A stretch of DNA of 64,000 nt from Typha latifolia (GCA_019914945.1 CM034099.1:4774001-4838000); one strand, 5' to 3'. Shown: positions 11,317 through 24,061, numbered from the stretch's first letter. Made by a program: numbers and translations. Notes: generated by a model not told the origin, from the sequence alone.

Positions 11317-13718
11317 AACAGTTTATGTATACGGGATACGGGATACAAAATCATTCGACTTCGTAAATGAGGTGATTAAATTTGTGTTTGGTGGAACATG
11401 GAGCTGTAAGTGTTGAACTTAATATATTGTATTACATGACCTCCTTAACTAGAGATGTTACTACCATTTACATAATAACTTCTGGCAAATAGAGCAATAA
11501 TGATTTCCAGCTTCATTGGGCAAATTGGTATGTCTCTTCTGTGTTGGTGCATCTGAATTACTCTATCATTATGTTATTGTTGATGTCAGTTTGTCGCTTT
11601 AAGATTAGTATTCGCATAGGAAGCCATTAATAAGATTTAGCAGTTTAGTCCTTAACATGCCCCACAACTTTCTTCTGATGAATGCTCAAAAAGTATATAT
11701 GCGGTGATTCTGCTTGGATGCTATGTCTTTGCTGTTTCCAAATCTCCGAGAATGAAATCCAGAAGTTAGTGGGGTCCTTGCTTCATGTTATCATGTATGC
11801 TTGCTTATTTCCTTTGCCTACTTTATGTCATTGATGAAGTGAAGTATGCACATCCAATTGGTTTATCAGTAATCCTTGATCACTAGATTTACAGTTTAAA
11901 GGCTGATAACTGATGCTCTTTACTTTACTCAGTTTGTTCTCCTTTCTCTTCTTTTTTCATTGTCTACCTCTTCTGTTTGTGACCAACAGAGCAAGAGTGC
12001 TGTTCTTTTTGGCTCAATGGAATAATCTCAGATGACCCAACTTGCTCTTTAGGGAAGACATGGAAGCTTTACTTCTGGGTCCAGGGCTAAAGCTAGGGTT
12101 CCAAAGAAACGGACACTGTACACCTAATAATTTTGAGGTAAAGGGGATTTGGTGCAGTGAAACAGCTCATCTCCCTTGCAACAGGTCCATGGAAGGTCCA
12201 AATTCAAAGACAAACTTGTGACCTTCCATGAGGCATAGTCAACCACTTTCCCATTTGTAGATTAACTTATTTACTACCTTTTGGCTTTTGCCAACCCGTG
12301 CTTCTACTCTTGTAGAAGAGTAGGATATGTCATATTCTTGAGTAAGATTGCTCGAATTTGTGGTGGCTTGAGACATGGCTTTGTTTTTGTATCTTCTCGC
12401 CAATGTTGAGCTTTTATCTCCTGGAAGTTGACAGGATATTTTTGACAAAAGTAAATGTGGCATTAGAAACAATGCAACCATGATTTGTATCAGATCACAA
12501 TTTGAAAATCACTTTGATTAAGGCTTTAATTTGAAATGATAGATCTTCATGATAATGCCCACTTTTCCTTTCTGGGATTAACTGTTACCTTTAACCAGTG
12601 TTTTAGGAGGCACAAGAAGCCCTTAAGAAAGTAATGTGGCAGCAGTAATTCTAACTTTAAGCTAACGTTCTATTTGTTGCTGCCAAGTTGAAAGGAGGAA
12701 GAGATGCTGAGAGAATATAAATCTTTTCCAGGATTAACAAAAATAAATAAAATGTATAAAAATAGGGATTAATCATCTTTTCTAGGAAAAAAAGAACTAT
12801 TTCGCTTATCCTGATAGGTTAGAGCTTGCTCATAAATTTAGCCTTTTTAAAGCTGTCTTAGAGGATCTATCGTCAATTAACTGGAAAATAAATTCTACTT
12901 TTACATAATTGCTACTAAAAAGATTTTTTTGATTATCATAATTGGCACCATATTCTTCAAAATATTATATTTACTATTGAAATCATTAACATTAAACTTA
13001 GATTATAGAGGATTTTTTCGTCTTTACATAAATTATTTGAAAACTATTTAATGTTATCCAATATTATGGTGCAAGAAAAAAAATATCTTAGATAAATATT
13101 CTACGCTTTAAACTTATTAAAAAAATGTATATGCTAATCATTTATGAATAATTAACTATAACGATTATGTATTAGGAATCTTCTATTAATAGTTCGTCAG
13201 AAACTAACCATAATTTTTGGTTGAAAGAGTGAAAAAAAAACGGTAGCTGATCAATATGTTACTTCGAGTTTCATGATCAATATGTTCACAATCATTACCA
13301 ACTGCCCAAACTTACCCCCATTTATTGCAGCAAAACAAAATTGTTGTTTTCCAACCTCTTTGTTCACAATACCAAACTGGAGTTCCAAATGTCTCTTTGG
13401 CCTTTTTTAACAATGCTACCTCTCGCTTGTCCCACTTCTCTCTCTGCCTCCTCTCTCTCCAACTTCCAAACAAAAAGACCCTTCTTTTACGCCACTTTTA
13501 ACTCGAGCCCACAACTCCCAACACCCTTATGATCACAATTTGAACCATTTTTGTACCTCAATCAGTAGGTGGGAGCAGCAGTAATGGCCATCGCACTCCA
13601 CTGATCGTTGCCAGCTTTGAGGTAGCTGAAACGGGTCTTCTCTAGCTGAGTAGAAGAAAGGTGCTACCTTGATCTTCCAAACTCGAGTTTCCCTTTCTGG
13701 GTTCGAGGTGGGGAAGAG
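11317..13718. other. Intergenic region between NAC and SOSEKI genes
   Basis: 2.4 kb without a recognisable gene. The first part is presumably the NAC 3' UTR and terminator. The section 12700-13240 is strongly AT-rich. From about 13420 to 13718 the + strand becomes CT-rich and then GC-richer, consistent with the promoter and leader of the SOSEKI gene. Short open frames on both strands show no family resemblance. Confidence 0.5.
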
Positions 13719-16700
13719 ATGGAAGCGAGAGCGAGGAGATATGGGAGTCAAACGAGCCCGGAGAGGACCAAAGTTTGGGTAGAGCCGCCCCCGAAGCACC
13801 AAACACAGCTTCAACAAGGGAAGAAGATCCCAGTGGTCTATTACCTCTGCCGTAATCGCCATCTCGAGCATCCCCATTTCATCGAAGTCCCTCTCTCCTC
13901 TCCGGATGGGCTCTATCTAAGAGGTAATGATCTTAATAAAGAAATAAAGGACTCGTCTTGGATCACCTTGATTTGATTTGGGTTTCTTCTTGTTTCTTTG
14001 GTAGATGTAATTAATCGGCTTAACGTGTTGAGAGGGAAGGGCATGGCGACCATGTATTCCTGGTCTTGTAAGAGGTAATTTTGCGAGGACCCAAATGGTA
14101 AAATTCGTTTCGTTTCTTTTGTTGTTGGATGGGTTCATTGATCCAGGGAATGGTTATGCAGGAGCTACAAGAATGGATTTGTGTGGCACGACCTCTCCGA
14201 CGATGATCTCGTTCTCCCGGTGCAGGGAAATGAGTACATTCTCAAGGGTTCTGAGCTCTTGGATCAATGCGCACCAGGTACTGAATGAATCGTTTCCAAA
14301 GCTAGAGTGGGTGCTTTTAATTGTTAGTTGTAGGAGAAACAACGAACATTGTTTATTTCGAACAAACTAGAGCTCTCTTTACTTGTCTGTAAATTTGTTT
14401 TTAGATCGGCAACATCATGGTGCTAGCTACCCGAAGATTGAGAACCTGAAACACCCTCAAGAAGAATCCCCTAATTCATGTAGAATCCAGGAAGGTTATT
14501 CTTCCTCCTCCTCGCCTGCTATGGTTGTTAAGGAGGCAAAGCATGCACAGCCATCGCCATCGCTGACTTTGCTGCCGCAACCTCCGTCACCTCCTCCTGC
14601 TGCCTCTCGAGATGAAGAGTCATGCCGTACGCCTCAGTCTGATTTATCCGGGAATTTCTCTCCAGAACCTGCAGGAAGAAATGCTCCCTCATCAGGAGAA
14701 ACCTCCCCAAGCCTAACAGAGTACAGGGTATACAAGCCTATTGGAGCTCAAGATGCTTCTACCCAGACAGATGACAGAAAGGGGAGAACGGGCCGTGCAA
14801 CTGATACACAAAGCAAAGGTGTCTCAACAGATGATGGGCCATTGTATACTGAGTTTCAAGAGAACAACTATAATGGGACCCCAACATCCAAGGAAGGGCC
14901 TGAGATTGTCCGAGTATCACCAGCACCAACTTCATCTAGTGCTTCTTCAGGAGGCAGACTAGATACCCTGGAGTCTCTCATAAGAGCTGAAGCCAGCAAA
15001 ATAAACAGCTTTAGAATACTTGAGGAGGAGGATATTTTTGTTCCCATGGGGGCAAAATTGAAGGCCTCAAATTTACTTATGCAGCTAATTACATGTGGTT
15101 CAATGTCTGTGAAGGATCACCCCAGCTTTGGGCTCATCCCAACCTATAGGCCTAGGTTCACCCAATCAGGCTTTCCATCTCCAATGTTCTCTACTTCAAT
15201 GATGCTTGGAGATCTTGACCGCTTCTCAGAGATTCCAAGATCAACAAGATTGAGGATGGAAGAAGCAGAATATTTCAGTGGAAGCTTGATTGAGACGAAG
15301 AAGCATAAGGAGGAACCAGGGAAAGGAGTGCCCATGCTTAAACGATCTTCATCATTTGAGGAGGATAGGTAACTTTGACATTAGCCTCTTTACTTTTTCT
15401 TTCACAGACCTTTATCTGACTGAAATGTGAATGCTTGTTGTAACCTATCTTGTTGAATGGTCATTCGCTTAAGGTAATTAATGACCTACACATTGTTCTA
15501 TCTCATATCTTTCTTCCGAGAAAAGTACACTAGATGGTTTCTGAATGAATGTCTGATATCATCTGGTTTCTCAAATTAAAAAATCATGTTCTTCTGATTC
15601 TGTATTGGTTGCTTCATTTGTCTTTATTTGGAATGCTTAGGACAAATTCCTTGTAGCATAAGAAGCATTTTCAAAGTGCATAAAGGGTGTTTGGTAATAG
15701 AACAAAATGATATTGGCTATCAAATTCTTCAGGAGACTGTGAACCCACTTTTTTATCAACAAACTGAGGTATATGTGAAATTACAACTACATTGGACTTG
15801 TCCTTTTCTTATCACTTTATCTTCTTTCTCAAGCAAAATATGGGTTCCTTTTTGGCAAATCCTTATCTAACTTCTATTCATTTAGTTGATTATCATCATT
15901 GTGACTGAAATTATATACTAATCAAGGCATTGAGCTGTATAGTGACCATAGCCAGTGATTTCAGGTTCAATCCTGCCTGCATAAGAACAGAGAATCAAAT
16001 AAATAAATAAATAATAAGAGCTTGTTAAGACAAGCTTTCAGATCGAAAAGTTTCTATTGGCAGATATAAGAGCTGAAATAGGTCTGAGTGCTGGATTTTA
16101 TTTGAGCTAAAGCTGAACATGAGTCAACTTTCTGTCCAATATTCTGACCTAGGTCTCCTAACCAATAAGCTTGGTTTCTTACTTTATTCCCCAGACTGAT
16201 CGCATTTGCGTAAAAATATTTTAAACTTTTTTTTGGTCTGGAATTTAGCTTCATTCATGTGCTAGTAAATATAGTCTACTTGTATGAAACCTATAAATGA
16301 GTGAAGCTAAAGTTCCAACTTTCCAGTTTATTTTTTCATGGGTCTTAACTTTAGGTGCGAGAGGAACTAATGTAGGTCTACAATGGGTTGGGTTCATGTT
16401 TAACCAACCCGTTTGCACTCCTATGAGAAAAAACGCTGATAAACAATAAAGAATAAACATGTTCAAAGCCTGAAACAACAATGAAGTTACCTGACTCAGT
16501 TTGTAGCTCAATTTCTCTGTATGGATTTTATGAGAGTGCAAGGAAAGGTAGTAAAATGTAGTTGCCTTGGTACAAAGGACCTATCCACCATTCTATCCGA
16601 TCTCATGATTCTCTTTGTTTCAAGAAATTCTATTGGGTAACTCTATGCAGTAATACAGCATATTAATTGGTTGATGAAAATTTGGGTCGAGTGTCTAGTT

Positions 16701-17424
16701 TGTTCCTAAGAAATTTCAGCCTGTGTAGATGCCCCTTTTGCACTATCAGATGAGACTAATACAGATTCGGAGTACAATGTTGGGAAGGCAATATCTTTCA
16801 TATCAGAAGCTTGTGAATACTTCACGTATAAATATTTTGAGAAGAATATTGATTTGTTATGTTTACTTGATATATGATGATGTCTTGATGGATTGTTCAC
16901 GTTTGTTTCTGGTAATCTACAGTTCTCACAGTTATGTTACCATTATTATATGTACTGCAGAACTTGCAAGGTGCCTGACTCAAAGAGGGAGAGAGAAAAT
17001 TTGGTGGATTCAGCAAGTTCAAGATGTCTACCTCGGACAATCAAAATGGCATCATGCAAACAGACAAGGAATGAAACAATTTCTTCACCTATTTCAGATA
17101 CAAGAAACTCTTGTGGGCCAGAGTGCAGCAAATCATCACCTCTCAGTTCATCAAACAATGGAAGCAAAAGGCTAACTGATTCTTCCTCATTGCAAGGATT
17201 ATCTACGAGGTTGGAATCATTCAGAGAAGAAAAGGAAAAGGTTATCAAGATTGAAGAAAGTTGAGTTATATTGCCCCCTCGCGCACATTAAATAGGTTTA
17301 TGTTTTGTTTTCCTCTTATGTGTCGATTAAAATCGTTTGATCTTATTCCTGCAGGCTTGCTTCTGGAGCTCGGGTTATAATCCAGTCTACACCTCTATGT
17401 GACGAAAGTGACGACAGCTCTTAG
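13719..17424 (+). CDS. SOK: SOSEKI (DUF966) DIX-like polarity protein, terminal exon out of frame
   Basis: Exons 13719-13923, 14005-14074, 14162-14277, 14405-15368, 16961-17259 and a terminal exon 17355-17424. The N-terminal DIX-like oligomerisation domain (about residues 17-130) is clear: [66 protein letters not shown] and [10 protein letters not shown]. Downstream family motifs include [28 protein letters not shown] and [16 protein letters not shown] proteins form polarised edge or corner patches at the plasma membrane. The final exon reads [11 protein letters not shown], the conserved C-terminus, ending at TAG 17422-17424. That frame needs exon 5 to leave two bases of a codon, but the only GT donor there (17260-17261) leaves one. 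As given, splicing would produce a short foreign tail and stop; without splicing the protein ends at TGA 17262-17264. With one more base at the junction the exons would total 575 codons. Intron 4 is 1.6 kb. Confidence 0.88.
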
Positions 17425-17958
17425 TAACTATAAGCTTCGACCATCTTGTAAATCAACTCTTGTTTATATGTGCGCAAGCTTGGAGGTTGGCTTGTAATTG
17501 TCAAAGTGGTTGTAAGTGTCATTCCTTTCAATTTATGACTTAGATCTAGCCTTGATCATTCCCCTTCTACATCTCACAAGACTTAATGACTTGCCTTTCC
17601 ATGATGCAATTGCGTCGAATTTGCTTCTGCTCACAGTTGAGAGAGCTCAATGTTGATTCAATTTTATACCAGTTGATTTGTCCAAGTTGACATAAATCCA
17701 TGGGACTGATGCAATCCATCTCAGTTGAAGTCCTTACAAAATCCAGGGTCATGGTCACAGTACTTTCATAATTATGCTAACTGTTTTAGTTGTGTTTGCT
17801 GCAAATCATTTGATAGATATTTATAGTCTGCCCTTAAGTCGAGGGCAAACAGCATTACCAACTAACTTCCTTAAGAACAAGATTTATAGATGTGGTGAAC
17901 AGGGTGTTTCGCATCAAGCTTTGCTTATTTGTGGATAGTTTTTAATGAAATGGTAATG

Positions 17959-18236
17959 CCCTTCCAGGAACAATGCTGATTAATGTTATGCCTTGTCTAT
18001 TTGTAGATTGTACTGAATGAGATGTTCTTGTCCTATTCTGTCAAAAAAAAGAAATATTATTGTCCTTCCAGGAACAATGGTGATAAATGTTATGCCTGGC
18101 TTATTTATATATATTGTACTGAATGAAATATTATTGTCCTTCCAGGAACAGTGCTAATTAATGGTATGGTGAACAATAACGATTCCAAGGCCGAAGCTAT
18201 TCGCTGATTAATGCTACGGTGAACAATAACGAGCCC
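17959..18236. repeat. Degenerate tandem repeat (CCTTCCAGGAACAATG family)
   Basis: The phrase CCTTCCAGGAACARTG followed by a variable TGATTAATGTTATGCC-like stretch occurs at about 17960, 18064 and 18138. The flanking TGTACTGAATGARAT phrase is also repeated. At the right end a second short unit (GCTRATTAATG..ATGGTGAACAATAACGA) is repeated at about 18152 and 18204. The spacing is irregular, so this is an old, decayed array. Confidence 0.75.
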
Positions 18237-18604
18237 AGAGGTCCCATGAAAAATATGAAGACTAATGAAACCCAACCACAAGTATTAAAAAAATATTACC
18301 AACTAAAGATGAAAAAATAAATGAGTTTTTCTATACACAATTTTGACTGAATCTTTTAAAATAATTAGGAGTAGATCTTAATACAACTTACCATCATATT
18401 TGATCAAATGAAATTCAAATTCAAATTTTTTATTAAAAACAACTTTAAATAATCTAACAAATTTTAAAATATATCTATACTTTCTGTTCCACAGAATAAA
18501 ATATATTTCACTATACATTAGGCGGGCAAAACCAATATTCAATTTTAATTAACAAAAAAACATTAATTTTAGTGGAAATTATGATAGCTTATAAAAAGTT
18601 AAAA

Positions 18605-18930
18605 CCTTTAGATTTAGGCAGGGATCGCGCGAACGCGTACCCCCTCTAGCACAAATTATGACGTCCATTCTCCCACTTGGGGAGATGGTAAGCAAGCGCG
18701 CCTCCCAAGTGCAATGGAGACCGCTGACCTAGGCCATAGGCCTACTTGATCACCCATTGACCCCGTCCAGGTAAGTATGGCTCTACGTCGGCCACCCACC
18801 TCCATTTATAAGCGTGAGACTCCGGCCAAATCTTTGGACCAGCCGATGTGGGACTAAACACCTTGCCCGCGCTCCAGCCTCCAGCCATCGTAGCGAACCT
18901 ACTGAATGGGCCAATGGTGGGCTGGGCTCC
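18605..18930. repeat. GC-rich block, possible dispersed repeat fragment
   Basis: A sharply bounded GC-rich island between AT-rich sequences. It contains GTGAGACTCCGGCC and, further on, CCGATGTGGGACTAAAC. Phrases of the second kind are familiar from many plant repeats and LTR-like fragments. No long reading frame, target-site duplication or terminal repeat can be shown here. Confidence 0.35.
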
Positions 18931-19279
18931 TTTGTACAAAGATAGATAGCACAATTAATAAAGCAACTGAAGCACTTGTGTTTGGCTTGGCAAATCTAAG
19001 ACATTCCCATATATCTGCTGAAGGAGTACAAGAGAGATGCTCTAATTCTCTTTTGCAAGTTTACAACTCGCAAGCAGTGGAAGGAAATGACAAACAACGA
19101 TTAAACCAACCTAAAGCAAGCATTCGTAGCTTCTTTCGACATAGTAAGCAGTGAAAGCCTAACAAAGTTTGAGTGAGAATATATTATCTAACACAAACTT
19201 GTTTCCTTCTTCCTCACAACATAGCAATAGAAGTTACTCCATAGTTGTGCAAGGAGCTAGCATTTCTTTCTTCTTTTTT

Positions 19280-21090
19280 TCAGACATTCTCCGATGGCGA
19301 GGAAGACGGCAGCAGTGGTTGATTCAGGGAAGAAGCCTTCAAGGAAGCAGCAGTGGTTGATCTGATCAGTAGTGCATCATGCTCACAGGTGGAAGCAACC
19401 ATGAGAGCAGCATCCTTGGCAGCAAATGCTCTCTCCTCACTCTTTCCCCATAGAACCAAGTATAGTCCTACTATGATCAATACTGCACCTATGATCCTGC
19501 ACCCAAAAAGGAAAACAAAATATGCTAGTATTGAAGCAAGCTCTTGTTTTTTTGCTTGGTTTGCTTATCATGCAATAGGAGTTGAGAAAATTATGGTACC
19601 CTCCAAGGTAGAACTGCTCGCCCAAAGCGATCGACGCCATGATAGCGACGACGAGCGTCTGGACCGGTTGGTAGACGGCGACGAAGACCGGACCGCCTCT
19701 GTCGATGCACCATATTTGAACGGCGAAAGCGACACCGGATGCGATGAACCCCTGCATTTGAGTCCATATCTTGTGTTAGTATTGTTAGATATAAAATATG
19801 AAGACCATCATCGTTTAATATGGTCTTTGAGCAGAGGTCACGAGTTCAAATTATTTTCACAAGTTCGATCTATGCAGAGGAAAAGCTAAGCTCAAAGGTG
19901 TAGCTTTAACTAACTTCCAGCTTTTCTAAAGGTTATAGAGAAGTGCTGAAGTTAATTTAATAGTTGAAATTTATATATGGAGTCTTACAGCGTAGAGAAT
20001 AGTGAAGATCTCGGAGCCAGAGTGGAACATCCAAGCTTCGGCATCTCTCTCGAGGAACGCCGCAATGACCAAGAACTGGATGACGCCAAAAAAGCACGTG
20101 TACGAGGTCACGGAGAGCCTCGCCGGATACTTCTTGAGCACCGGCGCTTGGAGGACGAGCCACCCCGACCACGACAAGCAGTGCCCAATCAGGTACAAGC
20201 ACCCCAACGTCCAGTTCTTCCCTTCGGCGTCCCCCAACCACGCTAACTCCGGCACCGTAGAGGTGCTCGCCGCATGTAGGGCGTGCGACGCCGGCGAGAA
20301 TATCGTCGGGCCTTTGTATAGAGTTATGACCGACGCACCGGCGACGCAGGCCAGAGTACCGACGAGCTTCCCAATGCCGTCTCGTCTATCGATGCGCACC
20401 TTCTCTATCCTGAGAGCAATTATTTACATACTATCAGAGTTCCTAAGTTCGAATAGAATTTAAAAAAAAATTAAAAAATACCGATTTTCGAGTGTTACCT
20501 TAGAGCAGCAGCCATGATGAAAGTGATGGCTGGAACAGAGTTCTGGATGGCGGAGGCGAAGGTGGGAGAGGTGTTATCCAAGCCAAGTAGGTAGAATCCT
20601 TGGTTTGCAGTAATACTTCAAACACCAATCAATATTCCACTTATCAAACATCCATGGATAACTGAGTTGCTTCATTAATTCACACATCATTTGTCTACAT
20701 AGGAGCAACTTATAAATCATATACTTACCCACAGAGAGCAAGCAGAAAGAATTGAACGAGGAATCCGAGTGTCATGGTTGGTCTATCCTTCCTACATGCA
20801 CAGAGACATAAATAATTAGTAATAATTAGTACACAAAGATTACTAATTTATATATATAGTAGTCAAAGTTGATATATATACTTCTCGAGGAAGTAGGCGA
20901 AGGGGACGAGGAGGATCAAGGCGATGATGTTGCGATAGACGGGGAAGACGAGTTTGCTGATGCCCATGTTGAGGGCTGCTCGTGAGACGACGTGGAAGCC
21001 GGCGTAGCCGAACTGGAGGGCCAGCATGGCCACATGAAGCTGGACTCTCTCCGGCATGCCGCAGACTCGCTTTGCATTGGCATCCGCCAT
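19280..21090 (-). CDS. WAT1: WAT1 (WALLS ARE THIN1) EamA-family transporter
   Basis: Six exons, read from high to low: 21090-20882, 20791-20729, 20615-20499, 20409-19989, 19751-19600, 19496-19280. They total 1179 nt, or 392 residues, close to Arabidopsis WAT1. Near-identity to remembered WAT1 includes QFGYAGFHVVSRAALNMGIS, ITANQGFYLLGLDNTSPTFA, GASVITLYKGPTI, LYLIGHCLSWSGWLV and IWCIDRGGPVFVAVYQPVQT. The C-terminus ends in PLL...ENV like the Arabidopsis protein. Two EamA repeats give about ten membrane helices. WAT1 is a tonoplast auxin exporter needed for secondary wall formation and vascular disease responses. The start MADANAKRVCGMPERVQLH matches family N-termini. A (GA)n tract (21222-21240) lies in the upstream leader or promoter. 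Intron 4 (19752-19988) contains a tRNA-like phrase discussed under findings. Confidence 0.96.
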
Positions 21091-23325
21091 GACTACAAAC
21101 TGATCACCTCTTCTTCGACCAAGTCGTAAGAGGTTGGAATCAATTAAGAGGAGATGGTGAGAAGTGAGGAGGGGTGAGGGGTCTAAATATGGGCGAGGGA
21201 GAGGAGAAAAAGTGGTGGCATGAGAGAGAGAGAGAGAGAGTGTGTGGAGTAGCCCCCACGGGCAACGTCTGAGAAAGATGTCAACTTTATCGTGTTCTTT
21301 TATTATACCAAAGGTATTAACGAAGAGAACGGGGGTGATTCTAATTTGTACGAGTTTCTCGACGCCACTAAACAAATTCTAAGTAAGCTGTTAAGTGATC
21401 TAATTATTGTTATCATCTTTGAATTATAAGGTAAAACTGAGCCAATGTCCTTAAAAAGAGTTGCCTTTAGTTCTCTTACCACTTTTACCTTTCCTCTGTT
21501 CATCCCCCAGCCTTATTCCCCGAAATCATGCAAATTTACCTCGGAGACGGAGATAAAGATCAAACACAAACGCACGGAGTCTTTTCATTTTTATCCCACC
21601 AAAGGGACAAAGAACAACGAAAACTCTTTTAACTCATAATTATTTCCATTGGATCCTATGGTCCACACTCTCCACCACCACTCACACTTCTAATACTCCC
21701 ACTACCTCTCTCCACTCCTCCAAAGCTCTGCTCCCTTGGCGTGGCCTCCCATTCTTGCTCAGGTGCCAGGCAATCCCCTGCTTTAAGGGACATCTTGCCA
21801 TCCCCATTCGAGACAACCCATTACTTAAATACTCCCAAAAATTTGTACTACTACCCTCCCATTTGCCCCGTCAAAAAGCTTCTTCCAGCGCACTGTTGCA
21901 CCTATACTTTTCTTAATTCTTTCATACATTTTGTTATATAATTATAAGAAAGGGGCATGAAAACGGGGTTATGATATACATAGTTGCTCGTTCTTTATTA
22001 TATATATACCAGCTTTCCCTTGAAAAAAAAAAAGAAATAAAAAGGTTTCACTCTTTATAAAGCAAAGCACACCACTTTGGTGCAGGTAGTGGTGAAGGTT
22101 TCTGATCTCTGCTGCAAACTGAGCATTTTGTACTCTGTCCATTTAGCTGTAGCACATGGGACTGTTGCTATAGTGATGGGGCTGGTGCTCCTCGGCTCTT
22201 GTGATCTTTTTAGTTTAAGGCTAAAAGAAGGTTTCCATTCTGAATTCATATAGCCAGGTTCTAGCTAACACTTGATGGTCCCAGTGGATTCTCTTCCTTC
22301 TTTCTTTCTTTCGTTAGTTTAACTTCATGCTCACATTCACACATTGCCCAATCTCACTATAGATTAATAGTGATAGCAGCAGCCTTAACCCCCTTCTTTA
22401 GCAGACAGTCCTTGTTGTTCTTAGATCTCTCTCCAGGCAGCAAAGATTTATCCAAGCATGTGGAGCTTGGCAAGAATGTTCCATAGATATAATCTGTGTG
22501 TCATGTTGGTTGTTAGACAACTAGACCAATTTCCCTAACAAATAGAAGCTGAGTTTATAGTGGTGGCCAATGACATATAAAATGCTTACATCTTTTTCAA
22601 GGAAGTAAACCTTTTCCACCAACCATGTTATACGTTCCAAATTAGAGGCCAAGATTCCTACTGAATATTGGGGAAGAATATATGGGATCTCCAAGCTGGA
22701 AAAGGGGAAAAGCTACAGATGCCATGGTGACTTTTGTTTGGGCCACTTAGTGGAGACGGCAAAGGGATTCTTTCTTCTTCTCATGTCTATAATGACAAGC
22801 AGGCAGTGCACGCCCTGTCCTTTTGTTAACCAAACGCATGCCTCTCCAATGCCATTGTGATCCGTGATAGGAACACCAGGGGTTGTTCCTCTCAAGTGCA
22901 CATTAGAATCTTGGAGATGTTAACACTTGCCTCGTGCTCTTGGTTTGCTTGCTTCTATTAGCTTCCAAGCACTCAAACAAAATTTCAATTTGTGGCTGTC
23001 AATTTGTACCAGCTCATTGTGATCATTTAATTAGTTCTAGTGTCAGTCCATGTTGGGCAACAAGAGAACAGGAGCACCAACCATTTTAAAAAATAATAAT
23101 ATCACAGCCTTAGTAGTCGGGTCCTATCAACTCGGCCGATATCATCGTTTTAATTTTCTTGTCAATGTTAGGATTGAAATTGGGCGATTTGCAATTAAAA
23201 AATTCTTTTAATTTTCTAATCGATAAAAATAAACTCTCCTATTATTAAATTATAAATTCGGATTTTTTTTCTAATTAAATTTGTCCTGAAAAATATCAAG
23301 AAGACTATCGTGTTATGAAAAAAAA

Positions 23326-23640
23326 AATCACATATATTATCTATAAAAAATATACATTCTAAGTTTCAATAATATAATTTTTTTTAAAAAGATCATGTAT
23401 CATATATATAATTTATATGTATTGTCTATACAAAAAGTACGCTTTAAATTTTTTTTAAAAAAAATATCACGTATTACATATATAATTTATATCTATCGTC
23501 TTTGCAAAATGTACGTTTTAATTTTTAACAACGTGTGCATCGAGATTAAAAAAAAAACGTTATGCATTATATATATAATTTATATGCATCGCTTACGAAA
23601 AAATATATTTTAATTTTTAACAATATATGTGTCGAGATTA
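23326..23640. repeat. AT-rich degenerate tandem repeat, about four units
   Basis: Units begin near 23326, 23391, 23465 and 23562 with ATCAYRTATTAYATATATAATTTAT-like sequence. A CTATCGTCT..AAAATGTACGTTTTAATTTTTAACAA stretch follows. The last two units also share a GTGTCGAGATTAAA-type end. Unit length drifts between about 65 and 95 bases. Confidence 0.7.
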
Positions 23641-24061
23641 AACAGTTAAATTAGATTAGATTAAAAAAAAAATTTAAATGTCTGAATTTATAATTCGATA
23701 ATAGTGAGACCTATTTTCGCGGTTTGGAAAACTAAAGGGACCCATCGAAATTTGATAAATATTTTGTAGTCTAAGTTTACAGAAAATTATATATATGGTC
23801 AGATTCCGACATCATTAGTCCAAGGCTGAAGGCTCCCTTCTCACCACAAGGGCCACTAGTAGTGCTGCCAACTGTAGGTTTGGTCCTGGAGGAAAGGACG
23901 TGCAAAAGTTGATGCATCCCATTAGAGAGCTGCAAGAATTCACGCACAGTCAAGAGTACTCGGTGGCTTGGTATTGGCCGCCAAGTTTGGTGGGCATAGA
24001 ATTCATGCATTTGGGAGCGCAGAGGATCTGCTGCATGAGATTCCACTTGAGCAATCGAGTT

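Larger units (their letters stand above)
17425..19279. other. Intergenic region between convergent SOSEKI and WAT1 genes
   Basis: The 3' ends of two genes meet here, so no promoter is needed. It contains a degenerate tandem repeat at about 17959-18236, an AT-rich stretch at 18270-18600, and a GC-rich block at about 18605-18930 that looks repeat-derived. No gene is seen. Confidence 0.55.

Noticed and set aside
22040..22500. Possible microRNA precursor, because of partial short matches such as CTTTGGTGCAGGT and CTTGGCAAGAATG
   Set aside because: No full mature miRNA sequence recognised and no long stem could be paired by eye.
22713..22901. Short minus-strand frame in the WAT1 upstream region
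   Set aside because: No family resemblance, no splice context, and length expected by chance.
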